Assembly (NCBI GenBank): GCA_037355855.1
Contig: CM074769.1
Coordinates: forward strand, 1,364,001 to 1,428,000
Direction of reading: 5' to 3'
Source of the DNA: Pseudo-nitzschia pungens
Taxonomy: Eukaryota; Bacillariophyta; Bacillariophyceae; Bacillariales; Bacillariaceae
DNA length: 64,000 nucleotides
The notes below the pieces were generated by a model. It was given only the letters and a program-made list of their open reading frames with translations. It was not told the DNA's origin and did not search any database. The position numbers and the translations under genes are program-made. Positions 22,862 to 31,617 of the stretch are shown one piece after another. Each line of letters opens with the position of its first letter. Position 1 is the first letter of the stretch.

Positions 22862-24750
22862 TCAAAATGAGCCAGGAATAAAGTTTTCGGACGCCATTGC
22901 TGCTCCCAGGGCTATCTCTGCTTCATCTGTTGGGATCTTGTCCATGCTAACTGCCCCATTCATATTGGACGCCACGACTTCAACCTTTTGAATTGGATTA
23001 ACGTCATCTTCCAGCCGGTGCTCAAGCAACTGATATCGCCGAATAATTTCAGCTCTCATACCAGGAGGTACTATATCAGCACACTCTGCGTCAAAGCAAG
23101 CCCACAGCAATGGTTTTGCAAGGATCACAGCGATTCCATTGGTCCATTCTTGTCTAATACTCAGCATTAAATTTGTATAAAGCCACTCTGGAGTTAATCC
23201 ACTGTCATCTTTCTCCCTGTAGATATAGATGCCCCGGTGGCAAAGTTTTGCTGCAGCGTTGATATCAGGCCAATCAAGCTGAAGATCTGTGTAGTTGTCT
23301 TGCTGTCTCCTTTTCCTCCATCGCGCTCGATAATTGATATCATCCTTCGGCGCCCCTCCTTGTCGTGCCATTGTAGTGGCAAGCTTCCTAAGAGAGTGGC
23401 TTCCAAGTTTGTCATTCCCCAATCTATTAAACATCTCACTTTCAAAGACTGTCTTCAGTGCCTTCTGGTAAGCTGATTTTGCCTTGTCTGCCTCAGCGTT
23501 CTGATCTTTCGTGGCACTCTGTGCGTCGGTGATACCATCTGCAAAAAGCCACTGACTGACTGTACCTCCTCCCTCATTGCTGAGCCATGCTTCTAAGTAG
23601 ATTGCAAGTGAAATAAGGACGCAAAACTTTGGATCCATTGCACCAAGCAGATACTGCTTTGGACAGTCGGTCTCTTCCCGAACATTCTTTGACCATCAAA
23701 GTTGCGTCATTAGATACTCTGGGAATGTCATGCTCTGTTCTAAATTGTCTTTCCTGATATGGGAGAGATCATCCCCTCTTCCAATCATGTGGACCTGGAA
23801 CTTCATCTTTGCAATGTGCCTTAGGTTTTCAATGGAATGGCTTTGTTGTAGCAACTCAACTACTTGCAAGTACTCTTCCTTCGCTAGCGACCTGTTGGCT
23901 TGTGATTCTTTTCCTAGCTTGCGCGTCTCCTTCACCCTTACAGCAGCAACAAGACTATTGATGCGTTCTGATTTTGTTGGATTGCCTTCTTCTTTTTCAT
24001 CATCCCATGTAGACTTGCTGATGGTTTTGTTGAAGAAGTAGCTCAGCGCTTTCTTGTTATATTGCAATGTAGTTGACCGGCCTAGTGTAGGATTGTCGTC
24101 GACTCCAGGATCTGTTATTCCATAGACCTTCTTGTGCATCCACCTGTAGATATCATCTGGTCTAACCACTTTGAGCTCATCTCTTGTAAACATTTGATTT
24201 GATGCATATTGAGTATTGTTCCGGTGTCCCATAAAGTCCAGGAGGATTCAATGGTATCTGTATACTTGAGTTGGTGCGTTGACATCATTTGGCAGAATAG
24301 GTGGTCCTTGATTAAGTTCTTGACTTCGGCGTACTACTGTTGTATCCTGGGGGGACTCCTGCTCCTCCTCATCCTCGGAAAGATCCAGCATAGGAAACTC
24401 TGTTGGTGGAGAATCCAGGGGGGGAGGAGGGGGGTTGTTACCTGGAGGAGGAGAAGCCAGAGCCTTAGGCCAAGCTGCTGCCGCAGCAGGAGGGGCCGGG
24501 GGAGGGCGGGGGGCCGACGGGGAGCCGCAGCAGCAGCAGCAGCAGGGGCCCGGTGGCGTCTTGCCCCGGGAGGATCATTCGCAGTATTGAACCGAGCTTG
24601 ATCTTCTGCATTGAGGTTTGGAGCTGGTGTAGGGAAAACCCTTGCAAATAAAACTGCGTTTGCTGCAAGGTCACATTGTTCTTGAGCCTTTCGTCGTCGT
24701 CGCTCCCGAGCCCGTATAGCAGCGCGGGTCATGCTCAGCTGCCGGGGCAT
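22862..24750 (-). pseudogene. Crypton-like tyrosine recombinase gene, interrupted
   Basis: From an ATG at 24750 the frame reads a charged, Arg-rich N-terminus, then a Pro/Ala-rich GC-rich stretch in which the frame must shift, then acidic LDLSEDEEEQESPQD. It continues to an in-frame TGA at 24248-24250. It resumes in the same frame with ILLDFMGHRNN...VRPDDIYRWMHKKVYG, meets a second in-frame TGA at 23696-23698, and resumes with WSKNVREETDCPKQ to the stop at 22862. The catalytic set of tyrosine recombinases is visible: Arg in MIGRGDDLSHI, HSLR (H-x-x-R) in GSHSLRKLATT, and a Tyr in QQDNYTD 32 residues later. Similar recombinases belong to Crypton-type elements of stramenopiles. No terminal repeats were found. 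Two nonsense codons and one frameshift indicate decay. Confidence 0.7.
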
Positions 24751-25197
24751 GATGCTGCCCGCTGTTTCTTCTTCTTGCTTGTTGTTGCATCTTATGTCTC
24801 TCTCTTTGCTGGTACTAACTGATAAATTCCTCTATTCTTTGATGAATTATGTGAGCAACTGACAGTACTCGTACTAGTATTTGGAGTGCCACACGATCAA
24901 ATTTCTAAAGTGATGGGCCTTCTCAAAAAGTATGTGTCAGAATTTGTTGCTGTTGTTAACCATTCAACACATTTGGCAACACTCCGTGGAGTTGGAATTC
25001 AACAAATACTACTATGTTCCATACATGTACCGTATGTTCTAAAAACGTACCCACACCTCTCAAAAACAGGGGTGCACAGGGGGGGGGGAATTCCTAGTAC
25101 ATTGTTGTACATGGACGTTACGAATGCAACACGTGTTGCATAACGGGAATACCGGTAGGTTACGGTAATTCGTAAGTTACGAAAGTTCCAACCATGC
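24751..25197. other. Intergenic flank of the recombinase relic
   Basis: It contains the upstream flank of the recombinase relic and low-complexity TCTTCTTCTTGC sequence. The frame open from 24886 has no recognisable features and ends within unique DNA. Nothing further is supported. Confidence 0.5.
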
Positions 25198-25950
25198 GAT
25201 CATGGCCAGGGGTCATAATATAAGAAGGGGTATGCCACGATCGCTAAAAATCGGTGATTCATATTCCATGTGTGGTCCAAAATAGAAAAATTTCCCTCAG
25301 TCAATTTTTTTCTTCTCATAATTTACTGCATATCACTAGTAAAAGTGTACCTGATAAAGCAACTTACCAAGTACACTTCCAATCACTCTCCAACTTTTAA
25401 ATTTGATATGCAGTTCACGTATATAGTTGAGAGTCAAGTAGTAAGTACCTTTTTCAGTTTACATCCATCTGCTGTCTGATATTGCTGATTCAAACTACCA
25501 GTGATCTGTGCCTTCCACCTGGAATATAAAATACAAAATCGGATCGTCCGTCCGTCATCCGTTTTATTTTTATTCAATTAAAAGCTTCCAGCACTTGGAA
25601 CCAAAATTTGGACCATCCATCCAAATAAATTACTTTATCTTCCATCCATCTAGAGTGAAAAGCAGTTACATATTCATAATCCCTGTAAAAAATTGGGCTA
25701 GATACAATATTCAAATATTGTTTTGTTACAATTTTTGATGGAGTTGTTATAGATTGAAGTGTAATAGTTTTTGTTAGTGTTATGCAGTGAAAGTGGAAAA
25801 AAAAATTGAGGTTGAGGGAAATTTTTCTAAATTGGACCACACATGGAATATGGAGTGCCATTTTTTTTTACTAGTATTTGTACGTCGAACACGGGCGACG
25901 GACAGACTTCGTGGCATACCCCTTCTTATATTATGACCCCTGATCATGGC
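25198..25950. mobile_element. MITE-like non-autonomous DNA transposon with 33-bp TIRs and 9-bp TSD
   Basis: Terminal inverted repeats of 33 bp match perfectly: AGGGGTCATAATATAAGAAG...CCACGA at 25208-25240 and its complement at 25909-25941. A second inner pair is also inverted: TATTCCATGTGTGGTCCAA near 25262 and its complement near 25835-25853, with AGAAAAATTTCCCTCA beside it. The outer ends are flanked by the 9-bp direct repeat GATCATGGC at 25198-25206 and 25942-25950. The internal sequence is AT-rich with no coding potential. Nine-base target duplications are typical of Mutator-like elements, so a MULE-type MITE is the best guess. Confidence 0.85.
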
Positions 25951-26085
25951 ATCATTGCGCATCTCAAATACGTACTTGTAAGTTAATTTACTGTAGCCTA
26001 ATCTTACGACTTGGGACAAGATTTTCTAACCCCCCATCTCCGCCCGACACCATAAACTTTATCCTCCAAAACCTCCTCAACCAAT

Positions 26086-27024
26086 ATGTTTCTCACGAGT
26101 CGTTCGTTCGGCAGCAGCATGCTATGCCTGTGGACCACCGCAGTGGCACTCTCGGTATCAGTGGAGGGATTTGTTTGTCCCACGACAACGACAACGACGA
26201 CAACGACGACGACAGTGGCACTCGCCGCTGCCGCTTCCGCTTCCGGAAGCAACGACCCCGCCCCGTCCCTCGACGCCATTCTGTGGGACATGGACGGCGT
26301 CTTGGCCGAAACCGAGCGAGACGCCCACAGGGTGGCCTTCAACCGCGTCTTTGCCGATCGCTCCCTCGACACCGAGTGGACCGTCGAGGGATACGGCGAG
26401 CTGCTGGAGGTCGGGGGCGGCAAGGAGCGCATGACGGCCCACTGGAACGCCGTCGGCTGGCCGGCACCCCTCGCGGATCTGGACGACGAAACCAAGCAGG
26501 CCCGCGTCAAGGAGCTCCATTTGGCCAAGACGGACGTCTTCAACGGGCTCATCCGGGAGGGAACCGTCCCCCTCCGACCGGGGGTCGAGCGGGTGATCCG
26601 CTCCGCGATTGACGCCGGAAAGACCGTGGCGGTCTGCTCGACGTCCAACGAAAAGGCCGTCCAGAATCTGGTGGAGACCTTGCTCGGACCCGAGACCGCT
26701 TCGGAGTTTACGATTTTTGCCGGTGATTGCGTCGACCGCAAGAAACCGGCCCCCGACATTTACAACCTGGCGGTGGATACCCTGAGCCTCGACAAGAGCC
26801 GCTGCGTCATCGTGGAGGATTCCGGAATCGGCTGGGGGGCCGCCAGGGCCGCGGGGATCTGCTGCGTCGTGACCAAGAGCGTATACACGGCCCACGAGGA
26901 CTTTTCCGGAGCCGACGCGATCGTCACGGACCTGGAGGGGACCGACGGGGCCAGCGATCCGGTCACCCTAGCCACGATGGAGGGGCTCCTGCAGGCGCGA
27001 AAGGCGGCGGCCGTGAGCGAGTAA
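26086..27024 (+). CDS. HAD-superfamily phosphatase, CbbY-like, probably plastid-targeted
   Basis: One exon encodes 312 residues. The N-terminus has a signal-peptide-like segment (residues 8-26) followed by VEGF-VCP. Phe at the predicted cleavage point is the hallmark of bipartite plastid targeting in diatoms. A Thr run and Ala/Ser-rich transit region extend to about residue 60. The HAD core has motif I DMDGV (nucleophile Asp68, Asp70), a helical cap with GGGKERM, motif II Ser/Thr in VCSTSNEKA, motif III Lys in DRKKPAPDIY and motif IV VEDSGIGWGAA. This is the CbbY/beta-phosphoglucomutase-like group. Chloroplast members dephosphorylate xylulose-1,5-bisphosphate, an inhibitor of Rubisco; that substrate is inference here. 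Confidence 0.87.
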   Translation: MFLTSRSFGSSMLCLWTTAVALSVSVEGFVCPTTTTTTTTTTTVALAAAASASGSNDPAPSLDAILWDMDGVLAETERDAHRVAFNRVFADRSLDTEWTVEGYGELLEVGGGKERMTAHWNAVGWPAPLADLDDETKQARVKELHLAKTDVFNGLIREGTVPLRPGVERVIRSAIDAGKTVAVCSTSNEKAVQNLVETLLGPETASEFTIFAGDCVDRKKPAPDIYNLAVDTLSLDKSRCVIVEDSGIGWGAARAAGICCVVTKSVYTAHEDFSGADAIVTDLEGTDGASDPVTLATMEGLLQARKAAAVSE

Positions 27025-27577
27025 GAGCGAGGGAGTGAGGAAGTGATCGAGCGGAAGGAATGGGCAAGGGCGGCCATGGCGGAACGGAGCGAAAGAGGAC
27101 GGAAAAACCCCGAACGAACGAATAATGGAGTCGGTGGAAAGGGCACGAAAATCGGGATGCTACCGCCCGCCGGGAAGCGGTGAACATTGCGCGCGGTGCG
27201 TGCAATCCATCGATGCGATGATATCAGCCGCGAGGAGGGACGACGAACGAGGTTCCGGGATGCACCCTCGTCAATCACCGATAGCACATGTAGGAATCTT
27301 GTACCAACCGCTGCAGTGTATCGCACCGAATTTAATTTAATATAATTATTTAATAATAAAATATAATTTAATCGGTTCTTACCGTACGGCACCGCATCGT
27401 ATCGTATTGCTGGATTGCATCGTGTCAAATTGGATTGGATTGGATTGGATTTTTTGACATTACTGTCGTGACGAAGTGGACAGAATGAATGAATCAATCA
27501 CTCTCGAGTGCGAAACGATGCTCGTAGTTTGATTGAAAGATTGCGAGAGGTTAACTTACTCGGTGCCCACCAACTTT
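27025..27577. other. Intergenic region between HAD gene and minus-strand ORF
   Basis: It contains the 3' flank of the HAD gene, an AT-rich stretch of AATTTAATATAATTATTTAA type at about 27328-27372, and a short GGATT tandem at about 27431-27451. No gene was recognised. Confidence 0.6.
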
Positions 27578-27889
27578 TTAGTCTTCGTCCGGCGAAAAAC
27601 GACCCGGTGCAGGTTGCGGTATTGATATTGCTGGATCGCGTGCAATCTCGATCTCGCGGTCGCTCTCCCCTTTCCGTCCGAGAATCCACGGAAGGTCGCT
27701 GCCACATTTTTTGCCTGCAAATGAAAAGCAGCGGTAGTAGTAGTAACTCCAAATGGAAAAGTAGCGGAGGATCTCGACAGCGGACAAGCGCTGCCTGCTC
27801 AATCGGGCAGCTTCCTTGAGAGGCATGGATTCTGGGAGGGGTTTCTTCTTGGTTTGGAATTGTCCATATTCGTCGTTGTTGTCCCAAGA
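27578..27889 (-). CDS. Possible 3' exon of a small gene, unknown function
   Basis: A minus-strand frame, open upstream of its first ATG at 27826, encodes WDNNDEYGQFQTKKK-PLPESMPLKEAARLSRQRLSAVEILRYF. It ends in an acidic and basic tail SPDED and a TAA stop at 27578. The composition (charged, amphipathic, no low complexity) looks more coding than the overlapping frames. If real, the upstream part would be spliced on at an AG acceptor close to 27890, because a TGA precedes it in frame. No family was recognised. An overlapping frame starting at 28088 looks less likely. Confidence 0.3.
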   Translation of the reverse strand, partial: SWDNNDEYGQFQTKKKPLPESMPLKEAARLSRQRLSAVEILRYFSIWSYYYYRCFSFAGKKCGSDLPWILGRKGESDREIEIARDPAISIPQPAPGRFSPDED

Positions 27890-28088
27890 GTCTCAACATT
27901 CTTGTTCTTCTAGACTTGACTGGTAGTACCCCCTCCCCTGAAAAGGAAATGCAAAACCAATGTCCGGGAAAATTATTGGTGCATGACAACAAGGATTCTT
28001 TCTCACTACTAGGCAGTTCGAAACTACTACTTAGATTCTTAATCCCCAAACCTACCGGCACTAGTAGCATTCTTTGAAAGGATAACAC

Positions 28089-29264
28089 AAGAAACAGCCA
28101 TACTATTGATACACTTTAGTATGCTGGTGCTTTCGAATTATCATTATTCATTCACTTTCCTACTTCCCAGCAGCACTGGCATCAGAATTCTTAGCATCAT
28201 TAACATCAATGGCAGCAGCATTGGGAGTAGGCAATGACATTGCTAGTAGGTCCTACTACTCCTACTACTAGCACTAATGGTAGCAGACAGCACTAGAACC
28301 AGCACTAGTACTACCAGCACCAATGCTAGTACTTGCAGCATTAATAGCAGCATTAGCAGCATGGAGACACTAGTGATGAGCTGGTGCACAGTTCAAATTT
28401 CTACTAATGCTACTACATGCCCAAGAAGCTTGGCATTGCAAATATCACCAGCAGTGCAACAAGAACTGCTACAGATTTTTGTAAGTCTTCTTACCGCCAC
28501 CACCACCACAAGCAGCAGCAGCAGCAGCAGCAGCTCTCATCCACCTTCCTACCTGCAGGATTACTCAAAGTTGCTAAAGCACACACACCATATCAAAAGC
28601 AAACATAGTGCTGGTGGTGAGTGCTGAGATTCCTTGAACTATGAGCATTCATGGTTGGAGTATTCCTATCTCAAGCTGTATTCTTCCTCCAATTATCTGA
28701 ATGGGCAGCCAGTATGCATAGTTTTGCATACCAGCTGTCCCCTGGTTTGAAATACTAGCTTTCAACAATGGTGTACAAGTATTCCTTTTCTTTCTTGTTC
28801 TCCATTGTACATTTGTGCGCTTTATTGCTATTCCCATTCCCATTCCCAGTACTACTACTACTACTACTACTGCTACTACTAGCATTTTTTGAACATTTTT
28901 CTAGCACCACCACTCTGTAGCATTCTTATTTGTAGCAAATTAGTACAGAGCATTTTCCATCATGCTAAATGGCCTTTGCTCTCACTCTCCATTATTGTTT
29001 TTTTAGGATTGTGCTATTCCTGAATGCTGTAGCATCATTCAAAACTACAGATGTTCTGTAGTCATGGATCTAAACTGTAACATGGTGGGTTCAGGTGGAT
29101 TGCACTACTACTACTACCCATGATTCATGAACCAGAACAATGGGGTGAATTGAAGTACAGATTGATCTACTAGACTCAGTGATTGTTGGTGGTAGTGAGT
29201 TGAAGTAGAGATGGATGACATGAAGATATTCTTCAATGGAGCCATACTCCTTCTAGTGCTTTGG
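28089..29264. other. Trinucleotide-repeat-rich intergenic region
   Basis: The region has frequent AGCACTAGTACTACCAGCA-like and CTACTACTACTAC tracts, a CAGCAG run near 28510-28535 and a CCATTCCCATTCCCA run near 28830. It provides the 5' flank of the retrotransposon insertion. The reading frames in it follow the trinucleotide runs and are not called. Confidence 0.6.
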
Positions 29265-29453
29265 TGCCGTGCACCGGAATACAGTCACGAGTCTACTCGG
29301 GACTGGATTAGGGATAAGGATAAAAACAATCGGCGAGTCGACAGAATCGCTGATTCGGAAGGCTCTTAGAACTGTAGCAAATAGACTAACCAATAGAGCT
29401 CACAATTTGCATATCACTACTATTCTAATCACTAGTAGACCCGGGGTATGGCA
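29265..29453 (+). repeat. 5' LTR (189 bp)
   Basis: The LTR begins TGCCGTGCACC and ends GGGGTATGGCA, giving the canonical TG...CA ends. By eye it is identical throughout to 34915-35103. It should hold the promoter and polyadenylation signal. No clear TATA box was recognised. Confidence 0.95.
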
Positions 29454-30198
29454 TGATTTTAAAATCAAGCTGAGCGCTGATGACCATGAGCAAGAGAAGG
29501 GATCGATCGGTCGGCAAACCGACGGGACCGAAGAAACTGCCGAAAGATGGAGGCGCATAGAAGCAAACAGGGGAAAGGACATCCGGTGTCTGCAGCACTA
29601 AGGAATACCAACCCCAGCAACAGTTGGTTCCATTACAAGGAGCAACTGCAGCAACAGAGACACCTAAGGACCTAAACAGGACCATGGTCGACAACAGAAA
29701 TAATCGAAAAATGCGAAAATATGTGCCGAAAAAGTGACACATAAATCAGTGAATGGACTAATTGGACCAACACCGAGGGGATGGACAGACCGGAAAGGGG
29801 ATGCCAACCACAACCGAAATATGGATATCCGGAAAGGTATATGATAAATACCCGAACACCACTAATCCCACGGGAAACGGGAAGTGGGACCGGCCCGGTG
29901 ACCGCTTAACAGAGAAGCAACGCCGGAGAACCACGGGAATCGAATCCCACAAAATAAAAACAGAAACAACTCCGGAGAACCACAGGATTCCCGGGAGCTA
30001 AAGAGAGAAACAACTCCCACCACCAAGATGGATGAGAGCAAAATCAGTTACAACACGAGTTATCGCGTGGAAACCAAATTTAGTAGCAAAAACTGCAAAA
30101 TCTGGAGCAACCACTTTTGCTCATTTCCACACTGAAATTAACAGATTAGCAGATAACAGACTAAAGTAACTAAATTAACTAAATAAAACTGATTAACC
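29454..30198 (+). other. Retrotransposon leader, with a 14-bp palindrome at the primer-binding position
   Basis: The 745-bp leader starts immediately after the LTR with the perfect palindrome TGATTTTAAAATCA (29454-29467), where a primer-binding site would be expected. It has no TGG start or obvious tRNA 3'-end complement. Further on, a small hairpin GGGAATCGAATCCC occurs at 29935-29948. The sequence before the gag start is A-rich (29954-30190). No convincing upstream gene is present. Confidence 0.6.
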
Positions 30199-31617
30199 AT
30201 GGCGTCCAAAGGAACCAAACAGAAACCCTTTAACTTCACTCGCGAGAACTGGCCGGAAGACGCCGATGCTGTGAAGATGAGCATAGACTCCGAGAAAGGG
30301 GGAGTGGCCTTCAGTGACTATCTGAAGGTACTCACCGGCACTGAAAGACCGGAACTCTTCATCATCTGGAAGCGAGACTTTGACCAGAAAATTGTCAACA
30401 ACGAGAAACTCCAAGGAGATCAGAAACTGGATGTCCTACAGAGAATCCTCTCCCTCGAGGCACTCTCTATTGTCCAGATGGTTTTGGGCCGGACGTATTA
30501 TGCCGAACCAGGACACAAGGTACACAACAACCGACTGATCCAACAAAAACTCGAGAGGATTGCCATGCGGGAACCTAAGGAACCTCCTAAGGAACCCCCC
30601 GCTGACAAATCCAAAGAGGCGGTGGAGGGCGCCAACGCCCCAACCGAGAAGGACAACACGACTGCTACGGCGGCGTCCGAACACGAACCGGAACCAACCG
30701 CACTTGACGGTCCGGTCCCAAAGAAAAGGGTCTCAAGTACCCTCATCCAGTACTACCAAACCCAGGAGTACAGAAAGGATATCATTGAGGAGTGTATGCA
30801 CGCCCTCAAGCTCAAAATCTTTGGCAATGACATGAATGGCAAAAGATCATACATTCTGCTCCGGAGATTCATCCGGAACACGAAAATCGACATGAAACAC
30901 GGTATTCGCTCATGGGCAAACCGTATGGCCGAGCTACAGAGCTATCTACCCGATTGCCTCTGGGAAAGTGGCGCTGCAAACGGCACTGCACCATCCAGTT
31001 ACTCGGAAGAGGACATGAAGGAAATCCTAGATGCCAACATGACCCACTCCCAACGCGAGAAGCTGGAGCACATTAGTTGGGACGTCTACAAACACCCCTT
31101 TAACACCACTATCGACAAGCTCGAAAACCTGGAAATCACCATCCGGAACGAGGATGAACTCCGCAAACGCATCGCGGACCTCGAAAAACAAACCGGTGGC
31201 CCCAAGAAGACCCCCAAGGCCGCATCTGGGGGAGGAACCCACCACGGGAAATCCCCTGGCAAAAAGAAGCGCCCTGTGGACAACAGCAACAAACAGCTAT
31301 GCAAGACCTGTGGCAAGGTCCATGCCGGCAAATGCTGGAAACTAACCGGCGGACCTCCCAAGAAGGGAAAGTTCGACCGGGAGACCATCAATTTGCTCAA
31401 GGAACATTTTGTGGCAAAAGAAGACTCGGATACCGAGCAACACTCCAAACCCCACTGGGGAAGGAACCTCTCCAACCACGAGTACTCCTATGTACTGGCC
31501 ACGGCCCAAGCTGATCATGAAGTCTCTGACGACGAGATTGATATCTCTGAACGAGAACTCAAAGAGTACAGAAGAAAGTACAGAAAAACCTTCAAAAAGA
31601 AAGGATCCCACAACTGA
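30199..31617 (+). CDS. gag: Gag-like nucleocapsid protein of the LTR retrotransposon
   Basis: The product is 472 residues, with the start in an ACCATGG context. The N-terminal two thirds is helical and charged with no recognisable motif beyond a capsid-like appearance. A Pro/Glu/Ala-rich segment lies at about residues 115-180. Near the C-terminus a basic stretch (GKSPGKKKRPVDNSNK) precedes a zinc knuckle, C-x2-C-x3-H-x3-C (Cys368, Cys371, His375, Cys379). This is a shortened spacing relative to the usual CX2CX4HX4C. Gag packages element RNA into virus-like particles. The frame ends with TGA at 31615-31617, and pol begins with the very next codon in the same frame. Confidence 0.88.
   Translation: MASKGTKQKPFNFTRENWPEDADAVKMSIDSEKGGVAFSDYLKVLTGTERPELFIIWKRDFDQKIVNNEKLQGDQKLDVLQRILSLEALSIVQMVLGRTYYAEPGHKVHNNRLIQQKLERIAMREPKEPPKEPPADKSKEAVEGANAPTEKDNTTATAASEHEPEPTALDGPVPKKRVSSTLIQYYQTQEYRKDIIEECMHALKLKIFGNDMNGKRSYILLRRFIRNTKIDMKHGIRSWANRMAELQSYLPDCLWESGAANGTAPSSYSEEDMKEILDANMTHSQREKLEHISWDVYKHPFNTTIDKLENLEITIRNEDELRKRIADLEKQTGGPKKTPKAASGGGTHHGKSPGKKKRPVDNSNKQLCKTCGKVHAGKCWKLTGGPPKKGKFDRETINLLKEHFVAKEDSDTEQHSKPHWGRNLSNHEYSYVLATAQADHEVSDDEIDISERELKEYRRKYRKTFKKKGSHN

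Noticed and set aside
27680..27730. 33-base GT...AG segment as a mini-intron in the small minus-strand ORF
   Set aside because: It is much shorter than the introns inferred elsewhere in the window, and the frame is open through it.
27558..28088. Minus-strand ORF of 196 residues starting at 28088
   Set aside because: Its sequence shows no family features, and the overlapping alternative frame has better coding character near its 3' end.
29935..29948. tRNA T-arm-like hairpin GGGAATCGAATCCC
   Set aside because: No acceptor, D or anticodon arms could be fitted around it, and it lies in the retrotransposon leader.
30001..30198. Upstream ORFs in the retrotransposon leader
   Set aside because: They are short and mostly lack ATG starts in suitable context, and none resembles a retroelement protein.
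31615..31617. Gag TGA as a selenocysteine codon
   Set aside because: It is followed at once by an ATG and lies at the usual gag/pol boundary. No selenoprotein context or SECIS-like hairpin was evident in the short downstream region.
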